15,268 nucleotides of DNA from JAOPZW01 sp036379935 (lineage in GTDB: Bacteria; Actinomycetota; Thermoleophilia; Solirubrobacterales; Solirubrobacteraceae). Below, piece by piece: positions 6,683 through 13,095 of this stretch; positions within the stretch are counted from its first letter, which is position 1, and each line of letters opens with the position of its first letter. The DNA lies in NCBI GenBank assembly GCA_036379935.1, contig DASVFT010000110.1, forward strand, positions 1-15,268. The letters run 5' to 3'. The translations under genes were made by a program, and so were the position numbers. The notes below the pieces were generated by a model. That model was given only the letters and a program-made list of their open reading frames with translations, searched no databases and was not told where the DNA came from.

Positions 6683-7899
6683 GACGAGTGATTCTCCCGT
6701 ACCTCCATCGAGGCCGCGTGCTGCTCGAAGCCCTCGGCGCGCGCGACCGGCGCCGCGGCCCGCGCCAGCGCGCCCGCCGCAGCCCCGATGCGGACCTCGC
6801 TGACGCGGCGGCGGAAGTGCCGAGCGTTGAGCCCGGACGCGAAGCGCGCGGCGCCGCCGGTGGGCAGCGTGTGGTTCGAGCCCGCGACGTAGTCGCCGAA
6901 CGCCGTCCCGCTCTCGCGCCCGACGAACACGGCGCCCGCATTGCGCACGCGCGGCGCCAGGGCCTCGACCGCCGGCCCGATGAGCTGGAGGTGCTCGGGC
7001 GCGAAGGCCTCGGCGAAGGCCAGCGCCGCGACGAGGTCGGGCGCGTCGACGAGTGCGGCCGCCGCCGCGCCGGGGCGAACGTCGAGCGCGTCGAGCAGCG
7101 CCGGATCGTCGCTCACCGCGCAGACGATCGTCCCCTCGCCGTGCTCGGCCTGCGCGGTGAGGTCGATGGAGATCAGCGCGGGGTCGGCCCCCGCCGCGGC
7201 CACGATGAGGACGTCGGAGGGTCCGGCGAAGCCGTCGATCCCGACGTCGCCGCTGACCAGGCGCTTGGCCTCCTGCACGTAGAGGTTCCCGGGCCCGACG
7301 ACGACGTCGGCGCGGGGCACGGTCTCGGTGCCGTAGGCGAGCGCGGCGACGGCATGGGCGCCGCCCATCCGGAAGACGGCGTCGGCGCCGCACAGGGCCG
7401 CCGCGGCCAGGATGACGGGGTGCGCCCCCGGAGCACAGACGACGACCTCCTCGACGCCGGCCGCGCGGGCGGTGACCACGCCCATGTCAACGGTCGACGG
7501 ATAGGGCGCGCGGCCGCCGGGCACGTAGACGGCGGCGCGACGGACCGGCACCTCGCGCAGCGTCACGGTCTGGCCCTGGGGCAGCATCACGCCGCGCTCG
7601 CCGTCGACCCCGGCCTCGGCCACCGCGCGAACGTTGGCGATCGCCACCTCCAGACCCGCGCGCACCTCGGGGTCGAGCGCGTCGAGCGCCGCGGTCAGCT
7701 CGCCGTCCTCGACGCGCAGCGGCCCGTCGACGTCGTCGAAGCGCTCGACGTAGCGCCGCAGGGCGGCCTCGCCGTTCGCCCGCACGTCGGCCACGATGGT
7801 CGCCACCGCGTCGGTCACCGAGGCGGCGGGCGGAGTCAGCGCCCGGACGCGGGCCGCGACCTGTGCCGGGTCGCCCAGCGCGAGGCGCTCAACCGCCAC
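6679..7899 (-). CDS. hisD: Histidinol dehydrogenase HisD
   Basis: Zinc-dependent enzyme that oxidises histidinol in two NAD-linked steps to histidine, the end of the pathway. The product has 406 residues. Zinc ligands by family alignment are Q250 and H253 (TAQAEHGE), D336 (FGDYVAGSNH) and H394 (FEQHAASM). The catalytic E302-H303 pair is in PEHLQL, and substrate/NAD loops include YVPGGRAPYPS (125-135) and VVGPGNLYVQEAKR. The GTG at 7899 overlaps the hisG end by 11 bp. GGAGG at 7906-7910, about 6 nt before it, is one of the few clear ribosome-binding sites in the window and supports this start. Confidence 0.97.
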   Translation of the reverse strand: MAVERLALGDPAQVAARVRALTPPAASVTDAVATIVADVRANGEAALRRYVERFDDVDGPLRVEDGELTAALDALDPEVRAGLEVAIANVRAVAEAGVDGERGVMLPQGQTVTLREVPVRRAAVYVPGGRAPYPSTVDMGVVTARAAGVEEVVVCAPGAHPVILAAAALCGADAVFRMGGAHAVAALAYGTETVPRADVVVGPGNLYVQEAKRLVSGDVGIDGFAGPSDVLIVAAAGADPALISIDLTAQAEHGEGTIVCAVSDDPALLDALDVRPGAAAAALVDAPDLVAALAFAEAFAPEHLQLIGPAVEALAPRVRNAGAVFVGRESGTAFGDYVAGSNHTLPTGGAARFASGLNARHFRRRVSEVRIGAAAGALARAAAPVARAEGFEQHAASMEVRENHSS

Positions 7900-8524
7900 G
7901 GAGGCCCTCCACGACCTCGTCGATGGCGGCCGCCTTGAGCTTGTGCGCCACGGGATTGGCGATCAGCCGCGCGGTCGAGGCGGCGATCTCCTCGCGCACC
8001 ACGAGGCCGTTCTCGCGCAGGGTCGTGCCGGTCGCGGTGAGATCGACGATCGCCTCGACGAGCCCCGTGAGCGGCGCGAGCTCGACCGAGCCCTTGACCT
8101 CGACGATCTCGGCCTGCCGGCCGGTGTCCTCGAACCAGCGAGCGGCGATGCGCGGGTACTTGGTCGCCACGCGCATCACCCCCAGCCGCCGCAGGGCCTC
8201 GACCGCCGGGTCGGGGTCGCCGGCGACGCTGGCCAGCACCATCCGGCAGCCGCCGTAGCCGAGGTCGAGCAGCTCGAAGACCTGGCGCCCGCGCTGCTCC
8301 ATGAGGACGTCCTTGCCCGTGATGCCGAGGTCGGCGGCGCCGGCCTCGACGTAGGTGGGGACGTCGCTCGGGCGCATGGTGACGACGCCCACGTCGTCGA
8401 AGAGCAGCCGCCGGTCGTTGGCGCGCACCTCGGAGGTGTCGACGCCGATCCGCTCCAGCGCGTCGAGGGTGGCGCCGAAGAGCGCGCCCCGCGGCACCGC
8501 GATCGTCAGGCCGAAGCGGTTCAC
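7889..8524 (-). CDS. hisG: ATP phosphoribosyltransferase, short form HisG
   Basis: Catalyses the committed step, joining ATP and PRPP to give phosphoribosyl-ATP. At 211 residues it is the short form (HisG-S), which lacks the C-terminal histidine-binding regulatory domain and works as a complex with HisZ; hisZ lies directly upstream, as expected. Motifs: LTIAVPRGALF at the N-terminus, ADLGITGKDVL (64-74) and the PRPP-binding loop DLTATGTTLRENGL (161-174). The GTG start at 8524 overlaps the hisZ stop by 4 bp (GTGA), so the two subunits are probably made by coupled translation. Confidence 0.97.
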   Translation of the reverse strand: MNRFGLTIAVPRGALFGATLDALERIGVDTSEVRANDRRLLFDDVGVVTMRPSDVPTYVEAGAADLGITGKDVLMEQRGRQVFELLDLGYGGCRMVLASVAGDPDPAVEALRRLGVMRVATKYPRIAARWFEDTGRQAEIVEVKGSVELAPLTGLVEAIVDLTATGTTLRENGLVVREEIAASTARLIANPVAHKLKAAAIDEVVEGLRGG

Positions 8525-9477
8525 CGCTCCTCCCCGGCCAGCGCGGCGTGCAGGCGGTCGACGCCGAGCGCGAAGCCGACGGCCGGCAGGGCGCGCCCGA
8601 AGCGCCCGAGCAGGTCGTCGTAGCGCCCGCCGCCGCCCAGCGGCTCGCCCAGCGCGGGGTCGTAGACGTCGAAGACGGCGCCGGTGTAGTAGCCCAGGCC
8701 GCGGGCCAGGCCGAGGTCGAAGATCACGCGGTCGGCCACGCCGGGCTCGAGCAGGTCGAGCATCGACCGCAGCCCGGCCAGCGCGTCGGCCACCGGCCCG
8801 GGCGGGGCGTCGAGCACGTCGGGGCCGCCGCGCAGCTGCGGCACGCGCACCAGCAGCTCGGCGTCGCCGGCGGCGAGGCCGAGGTCGCGGACCTCGCGCT
8901 CGAGGCCGACGAAGTCCTTGGTCGCCAGCTCGTGCAGGAGCCGCTCGCGGTGCTCCTCGTCGACCCCGAGGCCGCTGAGCAGCGCCGGGTAGAGCGAGGC
9001 GTCGCCCAGGCCGACCCGATAGCCCTGGAGGCCCACGGCGTCGAGCGCGTGGCACAGGACGTTGAGCGCCTCGGCCGTTCCCGCCGGCGCCGGAGCGCCG
9101 ACCAGCTCGATCCCGGCCTGCAGGAACTCGCGCATCTGCCCGCGGTGCGGCGTGACCTGCCGGTAGGCGTGGGCGACGTAGCAGAAGCGCAGCGGCGGCT
9201 CGGCGGTCTGGTAGCGCGTGGCCACCAGCCGAGCGATGGGCACGGTCATGTCGGCGCGCAGGGCCAGGACGTCGCCGTGGTCGTCGAAGACGCGGTAGGC
9301 GGGCTGCACGCCCCCGTCGCCGCGGCGCAGGACGGCCTCGTACTCGATCGCCGGGGTGTAGACCTCGCCGTAGCCGTGGCGCTCGAAGACGCCGCGCAGG
9401 GTGTCGGTGATCGCGCGCAGCTCCCGCATCTCGTCGGGGAGCACGTCGCGGGTACCGCTGGGGATGCGGTGGTTCAC
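8521..9477 (-). CDS. hisZ: ATP phosphoribosyltransferase regulatory subunit HisZ
   Basis: Histidyl-tRNA-synthetase-like subunit that activates the short HisG and carries feedback control by histidine. The product has 318 residues: the class II catalytic core (IPSGTRDVLPDEM at the start, YRQVTPHRGQMREFLQAGIELVG, RGLGYYTGAVFDVY, GGGGRYDDLLGRFG, AVGFALGVDRL), but it stops where a true HisS would continue into its anticodon-binding domain. The missing domain and the adjacent short hisG make HisZ much more likely than HisS. The GTG start at 9477 overlaps the murA stop by 4 bp; no Shine-Dalgarno sequence is obvious, so translation is probably coupled to murA. Confidence 0.93.
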   Translation of the reverse strand: MNHRIPSGTRDVLPDEMRELRAITDTLRGVFERHGYGEVYTPAIEYEAVLRRGDGGVQPAYRVFDDHGDVLALRADMTVPIARLVATRYQTAEPPLRFCYVAHAYRQVTPHRGQMREFLQAGIELVGAPAPAGTAEALNVLCHALDAVGLQGYRVGLGDASLYPALLSGLGVDEEHRERLLHELATKDFVGLEREVRDLGLAAGDAELLVRVPQLRGGPDVLDAPPGPVADALAGLRSMLDLLEPGVADRVIFDLGLARGLGYYTGAVFDVYDPALGEPLGGGGRYDDLLGRFGRALPAVGFALGVDRLHAALAGEER

Positions 9478-10781
9478 ACCTGCGCGGGCTGCTCTGAGGC
9501 CACCCGCTCGATCTGGGCGCCGAGCTCGCGCAGGCGCTCGTCGATGCGCTCGTACCCGCGGTCGATCTCGCGAATGTTCTGGATCTCGCTGCGGCCATCG
9601 GCGCACAGGGCGGCGATGAGCATCGCCATGCCCGCCCGGATGTCGGGCGACGAGAGCCGCTCTCCCCTCAGCCGGCTGGGCCCGGTGACGATCGCGCGAT
9701 GCGGATCGCAGAGCACGATGTCGGCCCCCATCGAGACGAGCTTGTCGGTGAAGATCATGCGGTTCTCGAACATCCACTCGTGCACGAGGACGGATCCGCT
9801 GCACTGGGTGGCCAGCGCGATGGCGATCGACGTGAGGTCGGCGGGGAACGCCGGCCACGGGCCGTCCTGGACCTTGGCCTTGTACTCGCCCACGTCGCGC
9901 TGGGCGACGAGCTGCTGCTCGCCGGGGACGATCACGTCGGCGCCGTCGATCTCGGTGCGCAGGCCGAGGCGGCCGAAGACGAGGCGGATCATGCGCAGGT
10001 CCTCGGGCTCGGTCCCCTTGATCCGCAGCTCACCGCCGGTCACGCCCGCCAGGGCGATGAACGACCCGATCTCGATGTGGTCCGGGCCGATGTCGTGCGT
10101 GCAGCCGCCCAGCTCCGACAGGCCGCTGACGATGAGGACGTTCGAGCCGATGCCGCGGATGTCGGCGCCCATCTTCACGAGCATGCGCGCGAGGTCCTGC
10201 ACGTGGGGCTCGCAGGCGGCGTTGCCGATGATCGTCGTGCCGGGCGTGAGCGCGGCGGCCATGAGCGCGTTCTCGGTGGCCATCACGGACGGCTCGTCCA
10301 TGAAGACCTCGCCGGCGCGCAGGCCGCCGTTGGGCGCCGCGAGCACGAGGTTGCGCCCGGATTCGTAGACGGCGCCGAGCGCGCGGAAGGCGTCGATGTG
10401 CGGGTCCAGGCGCCGGCGGCCGATGACGTCGCCGCCCGGCGGCGGCATGTCCGCGCGCCCGAAGCGTGCCAGCAGCGGGCCGGCGAGCAGGAACGACGCG
10501 CGGATGCGCTCGGCGTGGTCGCGATCGATCTGCGCCTCGCGATCGACTCCCGCGGCGCAGATGACGACCTCGTTGTCGTCGCGCCACTCGGCCGTCGCGC
10601 CCAGCCCGCGCAGGACGCGCAGCATGGCCTCGACGTCGCGGATGCGCGGGACGTTGCGCACCACGACGTCCTCGCTGGTGAGCACGGAGGCAGCGAGGAT
10701 GGGCAGGGCACCGTTCTTGTTGCCTGCGGGTGTGACCGTGCCGCGCAGCGGCACGCCGCCGTCGATGACGAACTTCTCCAT
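9474..10781 (-). CDS. murA: UDP-N-acetylglucosamine 1-carboxyvinyltransferase (MurA family, Asp-type active site)
   Basis: Enolpyruvyl transferase for the first committed step of peptidoglycan synthesis (PEP plus UDP-GlcNAc), cytoplasmic. The product has 435 residues: K22-N23 in AGNKNGALPILAAS, the flexible active-site loop PPPGGDVIGRRRLDPH (113-128), the likely base D315 in WPAFPADLTS, DIRAGMAML (380-388) and the closing DRGYERIDERLRELGA. The loop position that is Cys115 in E. coli MurA is Asp (D118), as in mycobacterial MurA, so fosfomycin should not alkylate it. The ATG at 10781 starts the conserved EKFVIDGG; an in-frame ATG at 10841 would begin upstream of the presumed promoter and inside the divergent gene. 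It is the first gene of the his operon. It could be a second, MurA-like paralogue; this cannot be excluded. Confidence 0.9.
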   Translation of the reverse strand: MEKFVIDGGVPLRGTVTPAGNKNGALPILAASVLTSEDVVVRNVPRIRDVEAMLRVLRGLGATAEWRDDNEVVICAAGVDREAQIDRDHAERIRASFLLAGPLLARFGRADMPPPGGDVIGRRRLDPHIDAFRALGAVYESGRNLVLAAPNGGLRAGEVFMDEPSVMATENALMAAALTPGTTIIGNAACEPHVQDLARMLVKMGADIRGIGSNVLIVSGLSELGGCTHDIGPDHIEIGSFIALAGVTGGELRIKGTEPEDLRMIRLVFGRLGLRTEIDGADVIVPGEQQLVAQRDVGEYKAKVQDGPWPAFPADLTSIAIALATQCSGSVLVHEWMFENRMIFTDKLVSMGADIVLCDPHRAIVTGPSRLRGERLSSPDIRAGMAMLIAALCADGRSEIQNIREIDRGYERIDERLRELGAQIERVASEQPAQV

Positions 10782-10795
10782 GACGTGAGGGGTCG

Positions 10796-10811
10796 CCGCT
10801 TCCGGAAGCGG
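10796..10811. promoter_or_regulatory. Perfect 16-bp palindrome, candidate operator
   Basis: CCGCTTCCGGAAGCGG is a perfect 16-bp dyad in the 58-bp gap between murA and the HD-domain gene. It is centred about 36 bp before the presumed start of the HD transcript and would fall just downstream of a murA/his promoter at 10828-10833. This position suits a dimeric repressor or regulator acting on both directions. It has no loop, so it reads more like a protein-binding site than an RNA hairpin. The binding protein is unknown. Confidence 0.4.
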
Positions 10812-10826
10812 GGTCGGCGGCTCGGC

Positions 10827-10832
10827 TAGCCT
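10827..10832 (+). promoter_or_regulatory. Putative -10 box giving a leaderless transcript of the HD-domain gene
   Basis: TAGCCT followed by 7 nt and then the ATG at 10840, with no Shine-Dalgarno sequence. It sits in the palindromic octamer GGCTAGCC (10824-10831), and the 9-mer GGCTAGCCT also occurs before hisF. Confidence 0.5.
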
Positions 10833-10833
10833 A
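10828..10833 (-). promoter_or_regulatory. Putative -10 box for the murA-his operon
   Basis: On the minus strand TAGGCT overlaps the plus-strand box of the HD gene. A start about 7-8 nt downstream would give murA a leader of roughly 40 nt that contains the 16-bp palindrome. No attenuator peptide with a run of His codons, and no T-box, is visible in this short leader. Confidence 0.35.
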
Positions 10834-10839
10834 ACAGCC

Positions 10840-11430
10840 ATGTCGGTGCGGCTTTCGCGCGATGAGGCCTGGAACCTGCTTGCCGAGTGGGTGCAATCGG
10901 AGTCCCTGCGCCGCCATTGCCTGGCCGTCGAGACGGCCATGCGCGCCTACGCGCGGCGCAACGGCGCCGACGAGGAGCTGTGGGGCGTCGTCGGTCTGCT
11001 GCACGACATGGACTACGAGCGCCACCCCGATCTCGAGACCGGTCACCCGCGCATCGCGCTGGCGGAGCTCGAGGCGCGCGACGTCGACCCGGTCGTCGTG
11101 CGCGCCATCGCCTCGCACGCCGACTTCCTCGAGGTCTCGCGTGACTCGCCGATGGAGCGGACGCTGTACGCGGTCGACGAGCTCTCGGGCTTCATCCTGG
11201 CCTGCGCGTACGTGCGTCCCGAGGGCATCCACGGCCTGACGCCGAAGTCGGTCAAGAAGAAGCTCAGGCAGCCGAGCTTCGCGGCCGCCGTCAACCGCGA
11301 GGAGGTCCGCGCGGGAGCCGAGGAGCTCGGCGTGGACTTCGACGAGCATGTCGCCTTCGTCATCGCGGCGCTCGAGGAGCGCGCGGACGAGCTCGGCCTG
11401 CAGGGCCGCGACCGCGCGGGCACGGGGTAG
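10840..11430 (+). CDS. HD-domain phosphohydrolase-like protein
   Basis: A 196-residue predicted metal-dependent hydrolase of the HD superfamily. The metal-site residues are in order: H26 (LRRHCLAVE), the H55-D56 doublet in GLLHDMDYERHP, H93 (IASHADF) and D113 (AVDELSGF). The family includes nucleotide and phosphoester hydrolases; the substrate is not known here. The length and the LLHD.DYERHP pattern fit the small stand-alone HD hydrolases that have no partner domain. The ATG at 10840 is set by the TANNNT box 7 nt upstream. An MFS-type transporter follows after 5 bp, so the two are probably co-transcribed, but nothing links their functions by sequence. Confidence 0.85.
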   Translation: MSVRLSRDEAWNLLAEWVQSESLRRHCLAVETAMRAYARRNGADEELWGVVGLLHDMDYERHPDLETGHPRIALAELEARDVDPVVVRAIASHADFLEVSRDSPMERTLYAVDELSGFILACAYVRPEGIHGLTPKSVKKKLRQPSFAAAVNREEVRAGAEELGVDFDEHVAFVIAALEERADELGLQGRDRAGTG

Positions 11431-11435
11431 CGCGC

Positions 11436-12647
11436 GTGTCGGGCACGGAGCGCTACGCCCGCGTCCTGCGGGCGCCGGATGTCGCACGCCTGCTCGGCGC
11501 CGCCGTGCTGGCGCGCATGCCCATCGGCATCGACACCCTCGCGATCGTCCTCTTCGTGCGTGCGGAGACGGGGTCGTTCGCGCGGGCAGGGCTGGTGGCG
11601 GCGGCGTTCGGGATCGGCAGCGGGGTGTCGAGCCCGCTTCAGGGGCGGCTGATCGACCAGCACGGGCACGCGCGGGTCCTGCTGCCGCTTGCGGCATTGC
11701 ACGCGACCTCGCTGGGCGCGCTGGTGGTCCTGGGACTGGCCGGTGCGCCGATCGCGGCCCTCGTCGGCTGCGGTCTTGTCGTCGGCTCGAGCGTACCCCC
11801 GGTGGGGACGGTCGTGCGCCCGATGCTCTCGCGGCTGCTGGGCGCCGATCAGGATCTGTTGCCGACGGCCTACGCGGTCGACGGGATTGCCATCGAGATG
11901 GTCTTCGTCGGCGGGCCGCTGCTGACCGCGGTGATCGTCAGCTTCGGGTCGCCCGCCGTGGCGCTGATGGTCGCCGGCGGGTTCGCGCTTGCCGGCACGT
12001 TCGTGCTCGTGACGGCCCCGGCCTCGCGGGCCTTCCGCCCGTCGGGCGCCTCGGGTGAGCGGCATCTGCTCGGCGCGCTCGTGTCGCCCGGCGTGCGCAC
12101 GCTCGTGGCCACCATCGCCCCGGTCGGCTTCGCCCTGGGCGCGACCGAGGTGACGATGACCGCCTTCGCGGCCGACCACGGCTCGCGGGCGGCGGCGGGC
12201 GCGCTGCTCGCCGTGTGGGCGGCCGGCAGCGGCGTCGGCGGGCTCGCCTACGGCGCGCGCGAGCACGGGCTGGCACCCGACGCGCGGTGGCTGCGCCTGG
12301 CGGTCGCCTTCCCGCTGTGCTCGATGCCGCTCGTGGTGGCGCCCTCGATTCCGGTCATGGCGCCCCTGGCGCTGATCGCCGGCCTCTGCCTGGCGCCCTT
12401 CATGGCCGCCGCCAATCAGCTCATCGGCGACGTGGCGCCGCCGCAGGCGAGGACCGAGGCCTTCGCGTGGCCGGTCACGGCCATCGCCCTCGGCGCGGCG
12501 AGCGGGAGCGCCGCGGCCGGCGCCATCATCGAGGCCTCGGGCTGGCGGACGGCCTTCGTCGTGGTGATCGGCGCCGGCCTCCTGGCGGCGGCGGTGGCGG
12601 TGACGCGCCGCCGGACGCTCGCGCTCGCCGCTGCGGCCGCGTCCTGA
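11436..12647 (+). CDS. Major facilitator superfamily-type transporter
   Basis: Predicted integral membrane protein of 403 residues with about 12 hydrophobic helices. The loop after the second helix reads GRLIDQHGHARVL, matching the MFS motif A pattern (G-x-L-x-D-x-x-G-x-x-x-x-L). A longer charged/polar loop at about residues 195-210 (SRAFRPSGASGERH) would be the central cytoplasmic loop between the two six-helix halves. Substrate unknown; many such proteins are drug or metabolite exporters. It starts at GTG 11436, 5 bp after the HD gene, with only a weak GGGG upstream, so coupled translation is likely. The last 15 codons lie in the first copy of a 44-bp tandem repeat, and the TGA stop is the first codon of the second copy; the C-terminal TLALAAAAAS is therefore repeat-derived. 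Confidence 0.85.
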   Translation: MSGTERYARVLRAPDVARLLGAAVLARMPIGIDTLAIVLFVRAETGSFARAGLVAAAFGIGSGVSSPLQGRLIDQHGHARVLLPLAALHATSLGALVVLGLAGAPIAALVGCGLVVGSSVPPVGTVVRPMLSRLLGADQDLLPTAYAVDGIAIEMVFVGGPLLTAVIVSFGSPAVALMVAGGFALAGTFVLVTAPASRAFRPSGASGERHLLGALVSPGVRTLVATIAPVGFALGATEVTMTAFAADHGSRAAAGALLAVWAAGSGVGGLAYGAREHGLAPDARWLRLAVAFPLCSMPLVVAPSIPVMAPLALIAGLCLAPFMAAANQLIGDVAPPQARTEAFAWPVTAIALGAASGSAAAGAIIEASGWRTAFVVVIGAGLLAAAVAVTRRRTLALAAAAAS

Positions 12648-12699
12648 CGCGCCGCGGGACGCTCACGCTCGCCGCTGCGGCGGCGTCCTGACGCGCCGC
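12601..12699 (+). repeat. 44-bp tandem duplication (2.25 copies) spanning the transporter stop codon
   Basis: Copy 1 is 12601-12644 and copy 2 is 12645-12688, differing at 3 of 44 positions; 11 bases of a third copy follow (12689-12699). Each copy begins with TGA, so every junction makes a TGA. Because 44 is not a multiple of three, copy 2 lies out of the gene's frame. Confidence 0.9.
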
Positions 12700-12704
12700 A
12701 CGCC

Positions 12705-13046
12705 TCAGCTCGGCGCCTGCCAGCGCCCGCCCGCCTTCGCCCAGCTCAGCAGGTGATCGACGCCGCAGAACGCGTCGGCGATGCGGTGCTCGCCGCGCAG
12801 GCGCAGCAGGAGCACGCGCCGGTCCCCGAGCGGCCCGCCGCAGTGCGCGCAGCGGCCGAGGCCGTTGTCGGGCTCGCCCGGGGCGAGGATGCGTCCCGGA
12901 TCCCAGTGCGCGCCCTGGATCGCCCAGGGCACGACGTGCTCGAGCCGGCAGAAGGCGGCCTTGCGCTCGCCCTCGGGCTCGGTCGCGCGGAAGCCCTCGT
13001 CGGCGCCGACGTCCACGCCACACCAGCTGCACCGCGCCCCGTTCAT
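12705..13046 (-). CDS. Small protein with two copies of a putative C-C-C-H zinc-binding module
   Basis: I do not recognise this 113-residue protein. It consists of two similar halves. The first has C6-x2-C9, then C33-x3-H37 in AFCRLEH, then W41 and W48. The second has C66-x2-C69, then C94-x3-H98 in AFCGVDH, then W102 and W109. Spacings within the halves match closely (27 and 28 residues between first and third Cys; +4, +4 and +7 thereafter). C-x2-C-G plus F-C-x3-(C/H) recalls the TRASH/FCS type of treble-clef-like zinc finger, but this is inference. There is no signal peptide or membrane segment, so it is probably cytoplasmic. The ATG at 13046 lies 9 nt after a TAGGCT box, and the gene is divergent from the dehydrogenase. 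The conserved internal repeat argues that it is a real gene. Confidence 0.75.
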   Translation of the reverse strand: MNGARCSWCGVDVGADEGFRATEPEGERKAAFCRLEHVVPWAIQGAHWDPGRILAPGEPDNGLGRCAHCGGPLGDRRVLLLRLRGEHRIADAFCGVDHLLSWAKAGGRWQAPS

Positions 13047-13055
13047 CCGGGGCGG

Positions 13056-13061
13056 AGCCTA
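13056..13061 (-). promoter_or_regulatory. Putative -10 box for the small zinc-module gene
   Basis: TAGGCT on the minus strand, 9 nt before the ATG at 13046, with no Shine-Dalgarno sequence between. This is the same near-leaderless arrangement as at 10827 and 1177. Confidence 0.4.
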
Positions 13062-13081
13062 GCCCGGCCGGCGGCGGGCGT

Positions 13082-13087
13082 TATCGT
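13082..13087 (+). promoter_or_regulatory. Putative -10 box giving a leaderless transcript of the dehydrogenase gene
   Basis: TATCGT is followed by 8 nt and the ATG at 13096. It is an AT-containing island in a very GC-rich gap, and no ribosome-binding site is seen. Confidence 0.5.
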
Positions 13088-13095
13088 GGCGGGCC

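Noticed and set aside
8521..9477. Histidyl-tRNA synthetase (hisS)
   Set aside because: At 318 residues it lacks the C-terminal anticodon-binding domain and sits beside a short hisG, which requires HisZ.
9474..10840. Histidine attenuator or T-box ahead of the operon
   Set aside because: The gap before murA is only 58 bp, with no run of His codons, no T-box sequence and no terminator/antiterminator pair.
10782..10841. Longer murA start at the in-frame ATG ending at 10841
   Set aside because: The added residues (MAVRLAEPPTPL...) are not MurA-like, the start would overlap the divergent HD gene's ATG, and it lies upstream of the presumed murA -10 box.
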